Shown piece by piece: positions 31,042 through 38,863 of a stretch of 64,000 bases of DNA (positions are counted from its first letter, which is position 1; the number at the start of each line of letters is the position of its first letter). The stretch is from MFD01275-c22 sp963705885 (GTDB lineage Bacteria > Actinomycetota > Actinomycetes > JACCUZ01): NCBI GenBank assembly GCA_963705885.1, contig OY970120.1, forward strand, positions 2,542,001 to 2,606,000. The letters are read 5' to 3'. A program made the translations under genes and the position numbers. The notes below the pieces were generated by a model that ran no database searches, had not been told where the DNA came from, and worked only from the letters and a program-made list of their open reading frames with translations.

Positions 31042-32114
31042 CCGCGCCGACCCTCATCCGCGTGGACGGCGACGCGCCCTACGACGTCGTGGTCGGGCGC
31101 GACCTCGCCGCCGAGCTGCCCCGGCTGCTCGGCGCGGACGTACGCCAGGTGCTGGTCGTGCACCCGCCCGCGCTCGCCGCCCAGGTGCGGCCGGTGCAGG
31201 CGGCCCTCGACGCCGCCGGCCTGGCCGTGACCCTGGCCGCCGTGCCCGACGGCGAGGCGGCGAAGACGTCGGACGTCGCGGCGCAGCTGTGGTCGGTGCT
31301 GGGACGGTCGGCGTTCACCCGCAGCGACGCGGTCGTGTCCGTCGGTGGGGGAGCCACCACCGACCTCGCCGGGTTCGTCGCCGCCACCTGGCTGCGGGGG
31401 GTGCGGGTCGTGCACGTGCCGACCACCCTGCTGGGCATGGTCGACGCGGCGGTCGGCGGCAAGACCGCCATCGACACGGCCGAGGGCAAGAACCTCGTCG
31501 GCGCCTTCCACCCGCCGGCGGGCGTCCTGTGCGACCTGTCGTTGCTGCAGACCCTGCCGAGCGAGGAGCTCGCGAGCGGCATGGCCGAGGTGGTCAAGGC
31601 AGGCTTCATCGCCGACCCGGTCATCCTCGACCTCGTCGAGCAGGACCCGGCGGCCGCGACCGACGTGGACGGTCGCCTGCGCGAGCTCGTCGAGCGCTCG
31701 GTGCGGGTCAAGGCGCGGGTGGTGGCCGACGACCTGCGCGAGGCGGGCGGGCGCGAGGTGCTCAACTACGGCCACACGCTCGGCCACGCGATCGAGAAGG
31801 TCGAGGGCTACACCTGGCGGCACGGCGACGCGGTGAGCGTGGGCCTGGTCTACGCGGCCGAGCTCTCGGCCGCGACGCGGCACCTCGACGCCTCGGTCGT
31901 CGAGCGCCACCGGTCGGTCCTGTCCTCCCTCGGGCTGCCGACGACCTACGACCGCGCGCGCTGGCCGCAGCTGCTCGACGCCATGCGGGTGGACAAGAAG
32001 GCACGTGGCGCGGTGCTGCGCTTCGTGGTCCTGGACGGCGTCGGCCGGCCGGGAGTGCTCGAGGGCCCCGACGAGGCCCTGCTCGCCGCGACCTACGACA
32101 AGGTGTCCGCATGA
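31038..32114 (+). CDS. aroB: 3-dehydroquinate synthase
   Basis: NAD- and metal-dependent enzyme that forms 3-dehydroquinate; 358 residues. Motifs: GGGATTDLAGFVAATWLRG (about 100), GKTAIDTAEGKNLVGAFHPP (about 145), EVVKAGFIADP (about 184), and the metal-binding REVLNYGHTLGHAIE (about 240). The GTG start overlaps the aroK stop (GTGA), and the next gene begins inside its last codons (ATGA). Confidence 0.96.
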   Translation: MTAPTLIRVDGDAPYDVVVGRDLAAELPRLLGADVRQVLVVHPPALAAQVRPVQAALDAAGLAVTLAAVPDGEAAKTSDVAAQLWSVLGRSAFTRSDAVVSVGGGATTDLAGFVAATWLRGVRVVHVPTTLLGMVDAAVGGKTAIDTAEGKNLVGAFHPPAGVLCDLSLLQTLPSEELASGMAEVVKAGFIADPVILDLVEQDPAAATDVDGRLRELVERSVRVKARVVADDLREAGGREVLNYGHTLGHAIEKVEGYTWRHGDAVSVGLVYAAELSAATRHLDASVVERHRSVLSSLGLPTTYDRARWPQLLDAMRVDKKARGAVLRFVVLDGVGRPGVLEGPDEALLAATYDKVSA

Positions 32115-32542
32115 CTCGTGTGCTGGTGCTCAACGGTCCCAACCTCGGGCGTCTCGGCTCTCGCGAGCCCGAGGTCTACGGCAGCGCCACGTTCGAGGAC
32201 CTGACGGCGGCCTGTCGGGAGACCGCCGCCGAGCTCGGGCTCGACGTCGACGTGCGCCAGACCGACGACGAGACCGAGCTCGTCGGCTGGCTGCACGAGG
32301 CCGCCGACACGGGCGCGGCGGTCGTCCTCAACCCCGCCGCTTTCACCCACTACTCCTACGCGCTGCGCGACGCCTGCGCCCTGCTCAGCGGGCCGCTGGT
32401 CGAGGTGCACCTGACCAACCCGGCATCCCGCGAGGAGTTCCGGCACACGTCGGTCGTCGCCGGTGTCGCGACCGGCACGGTCTCCGGATTCGGCCTCGAC
32501 TCCTACCGCCTCGCCCTCCGGGCGGTGGCGAGCGCCGGGTGA
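32111..32542 (+). CDS. aroQ: 3-dehydroquinate dehydratase, type II
   Basis: Small dodecameric dehydratase of 143 residues. N-terminal VLVLNGPNLGRLGSREPEVY carries the catalytic Arg and Tyr; then VLNPAAFTHYSYALRDA (about 76) and VEVHLTNPASREEFRHTSVV (about 98) with the substrate-binding residues. Four enzymes of the pathway are thus made from one transcript, and aroE lies 17 kb away. Confidence 0.96.
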   Translation: MTRVLVLNGPNLGRLGSREPEVYGSATFEDLTAACRETAAELGLDVDVRQTDDETELVGWLHEAADTGAAVVLNPAAFTHYSYALRDACALLSGPLVEVHLTNPASREEFRHTSVVAGVATGTVSGFGLDSYRLALRAVASAG

Positions 32543-33024
32543 CGGTCCGGGTCCGCCTCGCCAGCTCCGACGACCACTCGCCGGCCGTGGCGCTGTGGGC
32601 CGCATCGGAAGCCGCGCGGCGCGGGGCGGAAGCGCCCGCGGGGGTGGCCGACAGGCTGCGGGAGCGGTTCGCCCGGCCGGACGTGTGGCTCCTCGTCGCC
32701 GATGACGACGGAACGGTCGTGGGTGTCACCCAGGGGTGGCCGGCCCTTGAGGACGACGGAGCCGGTCAAGCGGTGCCTGGCCGGTGCCACCTGTCGCTCG
32801 TGTTCGCGGCGGCGGACCGTTGGGGCGAAGGGATCGGCGGCCGGCTCGTCGACGCCGCGCTCGGTCATGCGCGTTCGCTGGGCTATGCCGTCGTGCAGCT
32901 CTACACGCACGAGGACAACGTGCGCGCTCAGCGGCTCTACGCCTCCCGTGGCTTCGCTCGCGACGGCCTCTCCAAGCTGGACGACTGGGGGGAGCCGATC
33001 GCCCGCTGGACGCGCGTGCTCTGA
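32539..33024 (+). CDS. GNAT-family N-acetyltransferase
   Basis: 161 residues of the Gcn5-related fold. Acetyl-CoA motif A is seen in DRWGEGIGGRLVDAALGHA (about 95-113) and motif B in THEDNVRAQRLYASRGF (about 124-140). The substrate is unknown. The GTG start overlaps the aroQ stop, so it is probably translated from the aro transcript, an unusual companion for shikimate genes. Base composition is slightly less GC-rich than that of its neighbours. Confidence 0.85.
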   Translation: MTVRVRLASSDDHSPAVALWAASEAARRGAEAPAGVADRLRERFARPDVWLLVADDDGTVVGVTQGWPALEDDGAGQAVPGRCHLSLVFAAADRWGEGIGGRLVDAALGHARSLGYAVVQLYTHEDNVRAQRLYASRGFARDGLSKLDDWGEPIARWTRVL

Positions 33025-33053
33025 GCCCGACCGGTGGTCAGTACGCTCGCCCG

Positions 33054-34133
33054 GTGCCTGCCACCCACGACGCCCGTCGCCAGCGCCTGCGCGAGGTCAC
33101 CCGGGGCACGGGGGCCGAGGCCGCCCTGGTGACCAGCCTCGTGAACGTCCGCTACCTCACCGGCTTCACCGGGTCCAACGGCGCGCTGCTGGTGACCGAC
33201 TCCTCCGCCGTCCTGGCCACCGACGGCCGCTACACGACCCAGGCCGGCACCCAGTGCCCGGACGTCGGGCTCGTGGTCGACCGCGAGAGCGCCGCCGCGC
33301 TGGTCGCGCGGGCCGGCCGGGAGGGCGTGCGACGTCTGGCCTTCGAGGCCCACCACGTCACCGTCGAGGCGCACGCGGGCCTCAGCGCGCTCGACGGGGC
33401 GCCGGGGCTGGTGCCGCTCGGGCGGGCCGTCGAGTCGCTGCGCGCGGTCAAGGACGACGACGAGCTCGCGCTGCTGCGCGAGGCCTGCGCGATCGGCGAC
33501 CGCGCGCTTCTCGAGACGTTGGACCGGGTCGCGCCGGGCCAGACCGAGCGCGAGGTGGCCCGCCGGCTCGAGGCCGCGATGGTCGAGCTCGGGGCCGACG
33601 GCGTGGCTTTCGAGACCATCGTCGCGACCGGCCCGCACAGCGCTGTGCCCCACCACCGGCCCACCGACCGCGAGATCGAGCGCGGCGACCTCCTCAAGGT
33701 CGACTTCGGCGCGCTCTACCGCGGCTACCACGCCGACTGCACCCGCACGGTCGTGGTCGGTCGCGAGCCAGAGGGCTGGCAGGCCGAGATCTACGACGTC
33801 GTACGCCGCGCGCAGGCGGCCGGACGGGAGGCGCTGCACCCCGGGGCGGACGTGCGCGAGGTCGACTCGGCGGCGCGGTCGGTCGTCGTCTCGGCCGGTC
33901 ACGGTGCGCGGTTCACCCACGGACTGGGCCACGGCGTGGGTCTGGAGATCCACGAGGCTCCGCTGCTCGGCCCCACCGCGACCGGTAGACTCGCCGACCG
34001 CACGCCGGTCACCGTCGAGCCGGGGGTCTACCTCCCCGGCCGCGGAGGGGTCCGGATCGAGGACACCCTGATCGTGGGTGACGGCGCGCCCGACCTGCTG
34101 ACGACGACGCCCAAGGACCTGCGGGTCCTCTAG
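33054..34133 (+). CDS. pepQ: Xaa-Pro dipeptidase / aminopeptidase P-type (M24) metallopeptidase
   Basis: 359 residues with an N-terminal creatinase-like domain (NVRYLTGFTGSNGALLV) and a C-terminal pita-bread M24 domain. The five metal ligands are visible: Asp in LKVDFGALYRGY and HADCTRTV, His in HGLGHGVGLEIHE, Glu in VTVEPGVYLPG and in GVRIEDTLIV. The enzyme cleaves Xaa-Pro bonds. The GTG at 33054 sits about 10 bases after TACGCT, a likely -10, so the message may be leaderless. It sits directly before efp, a common actinobacterial order; EF-P itself helps ribosomes through proline runs. Confidence 0.9.
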   Translation: MPATHDARRQRLREVTRGTGAEAALVTSLVNVRYLTGFTGSNGALLVTDSSAVLATDGRYTTQAGTQCPDVGLVVDRESAAALVARAGREGVRRLAFEAHHVTVEAHAGLSALDGAPGLVPLGRAVESLRAVKDDDELALLREACAIGDRALLETLDRVAPGQTEREVARRLEAAMVELGADGVAFETIVATGPHSAVPHHRPTDREIERGDLLKVDFGALYRGYHADCTRTVVVGREPEGWQAEIYDVVRRAQAAGREALHPGADVREVDSAARSVVVSAGHGARFTHGLGHGVGLEIHEAPLLGPTATGRLADRTPVTVEPGVYLPGRGGVRIEDTLIVGDGAPDLLTTTPKDLRVL

Positions 34134-34162
34134 GCACTCTGCACGAGCGAAGGACTTCCCCC

Positions 34163-34729
34163 GTGGCGACCACGAACGACCTCAAGAACGGCTTGGTGCT
34201 CAACCTCGACGGCCAGCTCTGGTCGATCGTGGAGTTCCAGCACGTCAAGCCCGGCAAGGGCGGCGCCTTCGTGCGCACCAAGCTCAAGAACGTGCTCTCC
34301 GGCAAGGTCGTCGACAAGACCTTCAACGCGGGGACGAAGGTCGAGACGGCGACGGTCGACAAGCGGGACATGCAGTACCTCTACAAGGAGGGCGTCGACT
34401 TCGTGTTCATGGACACGCAGTCCTACGACCAGATCCACGTGCCGGCCGAGACCGTCGGCGAGGGCGCGAAGTACATGCTGGAGAACCAGGACACGGTGGT
34501 CGCCATCCACGAGGGCACCCCGCTCTACGTCGAGCTGCCCGCCTCGGTCGAGCTCTCGATCTCCTACACCGAGCCCGGCATGCAGGGCGACCGCTCCACC
34601 GGCGGCACGAAGCCGGCCACGCTCGAGACCGGCGCGGAGATCGCCGTGCCGCTGTTCATCACCACCGGCGAGAAGGTCAAGGTGGACACCCGCGACGGCT
34701 CCTACCTCGGGCGCGTGACGGGCTCCTGA
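34163..34729 (+). CDS. efp: Elongation factor P
   Basis: Translation factor that rescues ribosomes stalled on polyproline; 188 residues in three beta-barrel domains. Domain I has the tip loop HVKPGKGGAFVRTKLKN with the Lys that enters the peptidyl-transferase centre. The C-terminal GEKVKVDTRDGSYLGRV is the EF-P signature. The polyproline-rich PilT, PilO and PilP-like proteins in this window are plausible clients. The stop overlaps the nusB ATG. Confidence 0.97.
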   Translation: MATTNDLKNGLVLNLDGQLWSIVEFQHVKPGKGGAFVRTKLKNVLSGKVVDKTFNAGTKVETATVDKRDMQYLYKEGVDFVFMDTQSYDQIHVPAETVGEGAKYMLENQDTVVAIHEGTPLYVELPASVELSISYTEPGMQGDRSTGGTKPATLETGAEIAVPLFITTGEKVKVDTRDGSYLGRVTGS

Positions 34730-35139
34730 TGTCCGCGCGCAGCAAGGCCCGCAAGCGCGCGCTGGACGTGCTCTTCGAGTCCGAGCAGCGCTCGGCCCCG
34801 GTGCTCGAGACCCTCGCGGGGCGGCTGGCGGCCTCCGACCCGCCCGTGTCGGGCTACACCGTCGACCTCGTCGAAGGCGTCCTGGCGCACGCCGAGCGCA
34901 TCGACGAGCTGCTCACGACCTACTCCCTGGACTGGCCGCTGGACCGCATGCCGGCCGTGGACCGGGCGATCCTGCGGCTGGCGACCTTCGAGCTGCTCTG
35001 GCGCGACGACGTGCCCGACGCGGTCGTGATCGACGAGGCGGTGTCGCTCGCGCGGTCGCTGTCGACCGACGAGTCGCCCCGGTTCGTCAACGGGCTGCTC
35101 GCGCGGCTGCTCGACCTCAAGCCGATGCTCGCGCTCTAG
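34729..35139 (+). CDS. nusB: Transcription antitermination factor NusB
   Basis: All-helical RNA-binding protein of 136 residues for rRNA antitermination. N-terminal SKARKRALDVLFESEQR, central DWPLDRMPAVDRAILRLATF and C-terminal ESPRFVNGLLARLLD are diagnostic. It follows efp with a one-base overlap and ends convergent with bldD, 11 bases away. Confidence 0.96.
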   Translation: MSARSKARKRALDVLFESEQRSAPVLETLAGRLAASDPPVSGYTVDLVEGVLAHAERIDELLTTYSLDWPLDRMPAVDRAILRLATFELLWRDDVPDAVVIDEAVSLARSLSTDESPRFVNGLLARLLDLKPMLAL

Positions 35140-35150
35140 GGCTCCTCCGG

Positions 35151-35639
35151 TCAGTCCAGGGCGCGGCGGGCCTCGGGGTTGAGCACGCCCCAGGCGATGA
35201 GCTGCTCGGTGAGCTGGCTCGGCGTCTCGTCGTAGATCACGGCCAGCGTGCGCAGGTCCTCCTGGCGGATGGACAGGACCCGGCCGTTGTAGTCGCCGCG
35301 CTGGGCCTGGATGGTGGCGGCGTAGCGCGCCAGCGGCCCGGCCCGCTCGGCCGGCACGACCTGCAGCTTCTCCAGGTCGATGATCAGCCGCGGCGGCGGC
35401 TCGGCGGCCCCCTGCGGCGAGTTGTCCGGCAGCAGCTCGGACACGGGAACGGCGTAGAAGTCGGCCAGCTCGGCCAGCCGCTGCACCGTCACGGCCCGGT
35501 CACCCCGCTCGTACGAGCCGACGACGACCGCCTTCCAGCGGCCGGCCGACTTCTCCTCGACACCGTGCAGCGAGAGGCCCTGCTGGGTGCGGATCGCGCG
35601 CAGGCGACCCCCGAGTGCTCGTGCGTACTCCGTCGGCAT
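35151..35639 (-). CDS. bldD: Developmental regulator BldD (c-di-GMP-responsive)
   Basis: 162 residues. An N-terminal XRE-type helix-turn-helix domain (about 6-70: LGGRLRAIRTQQGLSLHGVE, YERGDRAVTVQRLAELADFY) is followed by the BldD C-terminal domain. The c-di-GMP signature RxD-X8-RxxD is intact in RGDYNGRVLSIRQED (about 114-128). In Streptomyces, BldD dimerises on tetrameric c-di-GMP and represses developmental genes including whiG. Two BldD-box-like sites lie about 90-115 bases upstream, implying autoregulation. Its presence does not prove a filamentous life style, since many non-sporulating actinobacteria have it. Confidence 0.95.
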   Translation of the reverse strand: MPTEYARALGGRLRAIRTQQGLSLHGVEEKSAGRWKAVVVGSYERGDRAVTVQRLAELADFYAVPVSELLPDNSPQGAAEPPPRLIIDLEKLQVVPAERAGPLARYAATIQAQRGDYNGRVLSIRQEDLRTLAVIYDETPSQLTEQLIAWGVLNPEARRALD

Positions 35640-35724
35640 CTCTCGCTGCCCCCTGACCGGTCACCCGTCGTGACCCTCGCAGTCCTGGTGCCCCAGAAGG
35701 CCCGGGACAGTGTCCATATCGTCG

Positions 35725-35752
35725 TGACGCTCAGTTACGTTACGCAGCGTGA
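35725..35752 (-). promoter_or_regulatory. Two tandem BldD-box-like sites upstream of bldD
   Basis: TTACGCAGCGTGA (35740-35752) fits the Streptomyces BldD consensus TNACNCWGNGTNA at every fixed position. TGACGCTCAGTTA (35725-35737) fits with one mismatch. Their centres are 15 bases apart. They lie within the 351-base gap between bldD and pyrR (35640-35990), which otherwise holds only the pyr promoter and leader and no gene. Confidence 0.65.
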
Positions 35753-35897
35753 CCGGGCCGGGGGTGCTTTTCCCCGAGGATCCACCATTGGGACGAGCGC
35801 GCCTCGTCCGTTCCCCGTAGCCCGGGCGGGTGGCCACCGCGCGCGAACCGTCCGCGACACGGGCCGGACGCGACCCGGTGCGGCGCCCGGCCGCTGC

Positions 35898-35903
35898 TAG
35901 GGT
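35898..35903 (+). promoter_or_regulatory. Predicted -10 element of the pyr operon
   Basis: TAGGGT matches the actinobacterial housekeeping -10 pattern. No convincing -35 is present at 17-18 bases. Transcription from near 35910 would give an about 80-base leader that contains the PyrR-type hairpin. Confidence 0.4.
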
Positions 35904-35950
35904 CGGCGCCGACACCACGAGGGGACCTGCGGTCCCTGGACATCCTTTAA

Positions 35951-35982
35951 CGACCCGTCCGGTGAGGCGGGGAAGGAGGTCG
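35951..35982 (+). promoter_or_regulatory. PyrR-binding hairpin overlapping the pyrR ribosome site
   Basis: CGACC (35951-35955) pairs with GGTCG (35978-35982), and CCCG pairs with CGGG inside. The loop carries TCCGGTGAGGC, matching the PyrR RNA consensus (UCCNGNGAGGY). The 3' arm contains the ribosome site GGAAGGAGG, so PyrR binding should hide it. In mycobacteria PyrR represses translation in this way. No attenuator pair with a terminator is visible, which agrees with translational control. Confidence 0.75.
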
Positions 35983-35990
35983 GTCGGCGA

Positions 35991-36596
35991 ATGACGCCTA
36001 CCCAGAGCGCGGCGGCCACGCCCAGCTCACCCCGCGAACCCACGCGACGCACGGTCCTCGAGGCCGCCGACGTCGCCCGGGCCCTGACCCGCATCGCCCA
36101 CGAGGTCCTCGAGCGCAACAAGGGCGCCGAGGACCTCGTCCTGCTCGGCATCCCGTCGCGCGGGGTCCCGCTCGCCCACCGGCTGGCCGCGCGCATCGCC
36201 GCCGTCGAGGGCTCCGCGGTCCCCGTCGGGGCGCTGGACGTGACCATGTACCGCGACGACCTGCGGCTGCACCCGGCGCGCGCGCTGGAGCGCACCGACG
36301 TGCCGGCCGAGGGCATCGAGGGCCGCACGGTGGTGCTCGTCGACGACGTCCTCTACTCCGGCCGGACGATCCGGGCCGCCCTCGACGCGCTCAACGACCT
36401 CGGGCGCCCGAGCCGGGTCCAGCTCGCCGTGCTCGTCGACCGTGGCCACCGCGAGCTGCCGATCCGCGCCGACTACGTCGGCAAGAACCTGCCGACCTCG
36501 ACCGGCGAGCGGGTCCGGGTCCTGCTCGACGAGAGCGACGGCAGCGACGGCGTCCTCATCGAGACCGCGTCGACGGGGGAGGGGAGCGCCCGATGA
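35991..36596 (+). CDS. pyrR: Bifunctional pyr operon regulator / uracil phosphoribosyltransferase
   Basis: 201 residues with a type I phosphoribosyltransferase fold. PRPP loop VVLVDDVLYSGRTIRAALDA (about 112-131), GIPSRGVPLAHRLA (about 49), and the C-terminal VGKNLPTSTGERVRVLL conserved in PyrR. In the presence of UMP it binds the pyr leader RNA and shuts the operon down; the likely target lies just upstream of its own start. The ATG at 35991 has a strong GGAAGGAGG. Its stop overlaps pyrB. Confidence 0.96.
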   Translation: MTPTQSAAATPSSPREPTRRTVLEAADVARALTRIAHEVLERNKGAEDLVLLGIPSRGVPLAHRLAARIAAVEGSAVPVGALDVTMYRDDLRLHPARALERTDVPAEGIEGRTVVLVDDVLYSGRTIRAALDALNDLGRPSRVQLAVLVDRGHRELPIRADYVGKNLPTSTGERVRVLLDESDGSDGVLIETASTGEGSAR

Positions 36597-37570
36597 ACCC
36601 GCACCTGCTCTCCGCCGCCGACCTGACCCGCGACGACGCGCTGCTCGTGCTCGACACCGCCGAGGAGCTGGCCCGCCTCGCCGACCGGCCGATCAAGAAG
36701 CTGCCGACCCTGCGCGGCCGCACGGTCGTCAACCTCTTCTTCGAGGACTCGACGCGCACCCGCATCTCGTTCGAGGCCGCCGCCAAGCGGCTCTCGGCGG
36801 ACGTCATCACGTTCTCCGCCAAGGGGTCCAGCGTCAGCAAGGGGGAGAGCCTCAAGGACACCGCGCTCACGCTGGAGGCGATGGGTGCCGACGCGGTCGT
36901 CGTGCGCCACTCGGCCTCCGGCGCGCCGCACCGGCTGGCCCACTCCGGCTGGATCCGGGGCGCGGTCGTCAACGCCGGCGACGGCACCCACGAGCACCCC
37001 ACCCAGGCCCTGCTCGACGCGTTCACCATGCGCCGCCGGCTGGCCCGCGACGCGGCGGCCGGCACCGTCGGCACCGACCTCTCGGGGCGGCGCGTGACGA
37101 TCGTCGGCGACGTGCTCCACTCGCGGGTGGCCCGCTCCAACGTCCTGCTGCTGCACACGCTGGGGGCCGAGGTGACCCTGGTCGCGCCCCCGACGCTGCT
37201 CCCGGTCGGCGTCGAGACCTGGCCGTGCTCGACCTCCTACGACCTCGACGGCGAGCTCGCCAAGAGCGACGTCGTGATGATGCTGCGGGTGCAGCGCGAG
37301 CGGATGGGCCCCGAGGGCGGCGGCTTCTTCTCGACACCCCGCGAGTACTCCCGCCGCTACGGGCTCGACGCCCGTCGGATGGCGCAGCTGCCGGACCACG
37401 CCATCGTCATGCACCCCGGACCGATGAACCGCGGCGTCGAGATCGCCGCCGAGGTGGCCGACTCGGCCCGCTCGACGATCGTCGAGCAGGTCACGAACGG
37501 CGTGAGCGTGCGGATGGCCGTGCTCTACCTGCTCCTGTCCGGCAGCACCGACGCGGAGGTCGCCGAATGA
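36593..37570 (+). CDS. pyrB: Aspartate carbamoyltransferase catalytic subunit
   Basis: 325 residues. Carbamoyl-phosphate motif NLFFEDSTRTRISFEAAAKR (about 44-63), HPTQALLDAFTM (about 133) and MLRVQRERMGPEGGG (about 227) are all present. It catalyses the committed step of pyrimidine synthesis. No pyrI regulatory subunit is encoded, as usual in actinobacteria, where PyrB associates with dihydroorotase. ATGA overlaps join it to pyrR and pyrC. Confidence 0.97.
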   Translation: MNPHLLSAADLTRDDALLVLDTAEELARLADRPIKKLPTLRGRTVVNLFFEDSTRTRISFEAAAKRLSADVITFSAKGSSVSKGESLKDTALTLEAMGADAVVVRHSASGAPHRLAHSGWIRGAVVNAGDGTHEHPTQALLDAFTMRRRLARDAAAGTVGTDLSGRRVTIVGDVLHSRVARSNVLLLHTLGAEVTLVAPPTLLPVGVETWPCSTSYDLDGELAKSDVVMMLRVQRERMGPEGGGFFSTPREYSRRYGLDARRMAQLPDHAIVMHPGPMNRGVEIAAEVADSARSTIVEQVTNGVSVRMAVLYLLLSGSTDAEVAE

Positions 37571-38863
37571 CCGGCACGAGCACGTACGTCCTGAAGGGTG
37601 CCCGGCTGCTGGGCGCGGCGCCGGCCGACCTGGTGGTCGAGGACGGTGTCCTCGCCGAGACCGGCGCGGGCCTGAGCCGGGGCGGCGCGGAGGTCGTCGA
37701 CGCCGACGGGCTGGTGGCGCTGCCCGGCCTGGTCGACCTGCACACCCACCTGCGCGAGCCCGGCCGCGAGGACGCCGAGACCGTCGAGACCGGCACCGCC
37801 GCCGCGGCGCTGGGCGGGTTCACCGCCGTGCACGCGATGGCCAACACCGACCCGGTCGCCGACACCGCCGGCGTCGTCGAGCAGGTCTGGCGGCTGGGCC
37901 GCGAGGCCGGGCACTGCGACGTGCGCCCGGTCGGCGCCGTCACGGTCGGCCTCGAGGGGCGGCGGCTCGCCGAGCTGGGGGCGATGGCCGACTCGGCCGC
38001 CCGGGTGCGGGTGTTCTCCGACGACGGGAAGTGCGTGTCCGACGCGGTGCTGATGCGCCGGGCGCTGGAGTACGTCAAGGCCTTCGGCGGGGTCGTCGCC
38101 CAGCACGCCCAGGAGCCCCGGCTGACCGAGAACGCGCAGATGAACGAGGGCGAGCTCTCCGGCGTGCTCGGCCTGCACCGGCTGGCCGGCGGTCGCCGAG
38201 GAGGCGATCATCGCCCGCGACGTGCTGCTGGCGGCGCACGTCGGCTCGCGGCTGCACGTCTGCCACGTGTCCACCGCCGGCTCGGTCGAGATCCTGCGCT
38301 GGGCCAAGTCGAAGGGCTGCAACGTCACGGCCGAGGTCACCCCGCACCACCTGCTGCTGACCGACGAGCTCGCGAGGACGTACGACCCGCTGTTCAAGGT
38401 GAACCCCCCGCTGCGGACGGAGGACGACGTCGAGGCGCTGCGCGCCGCCCTGGCCGACGGCACGATCGACGCGGTCGCCACCGACCACGCGCCGCACTCG
38501 CACGAGGACAAGGACTGCGAGTGGTCCGCGGCCGCGATGGGGATGCTCGGGCTCGAGACCGCGCTGTCGGTCGTGCAGGAGGCGATGGTCGACACCGGAC
38601 TGCTCGACTGGGCCGGGGTCGCCGACCGCATGGCGACCCGCCCGGCCCGCATCGGGCTGCTCGACGACCACGGCACCCCGCTGGAGGTGGGGGCGCCGGC
38701 GAACCTCGTGCTCGTCGACCCGGCGGCGCGGCGGGAGATCGACCCGTTCGCGCTGGCCTCGCGGTCGCGGAACACCCCCTACGCCGGGCGCACCCTGCCC
38801 GGGGCGGTCGTCGCGACGTTCCTGCGCGGCCGGCCGACGGTCCTCGACGGGAAGCTCCAGTGA
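37567..38863 (+). CDS. pyrC: Dihydroorotase, interrupted by an apparent single-base frameshift
   Basis: Zinc amidohydrolase of the type I class (about 431 residues once repaired). The first frame contains the metal motif VDLHTHLREPGRED (about 56-69) and runs to GELSGVLGL. There it breaks: the text continues in the +1 frame from base 38177 as TGWPAVAEEAIIARDVLLAA, then VCHVSTAGS, NVTAEVTPHHLLL and the catalytic Asp in VATDHAPHSHE, and ends normally at 38863. One extra C at 38176 (GGCCTG-C-ACCGGC) accounts for it. The first frame does not stop for a long way; it runs on as nonsense until it happens to coincide with carA. The gene is needed for pyrimidine synthesis and all neighbours are intact, so a sequence error is likely. 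Confidence 0.92.
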
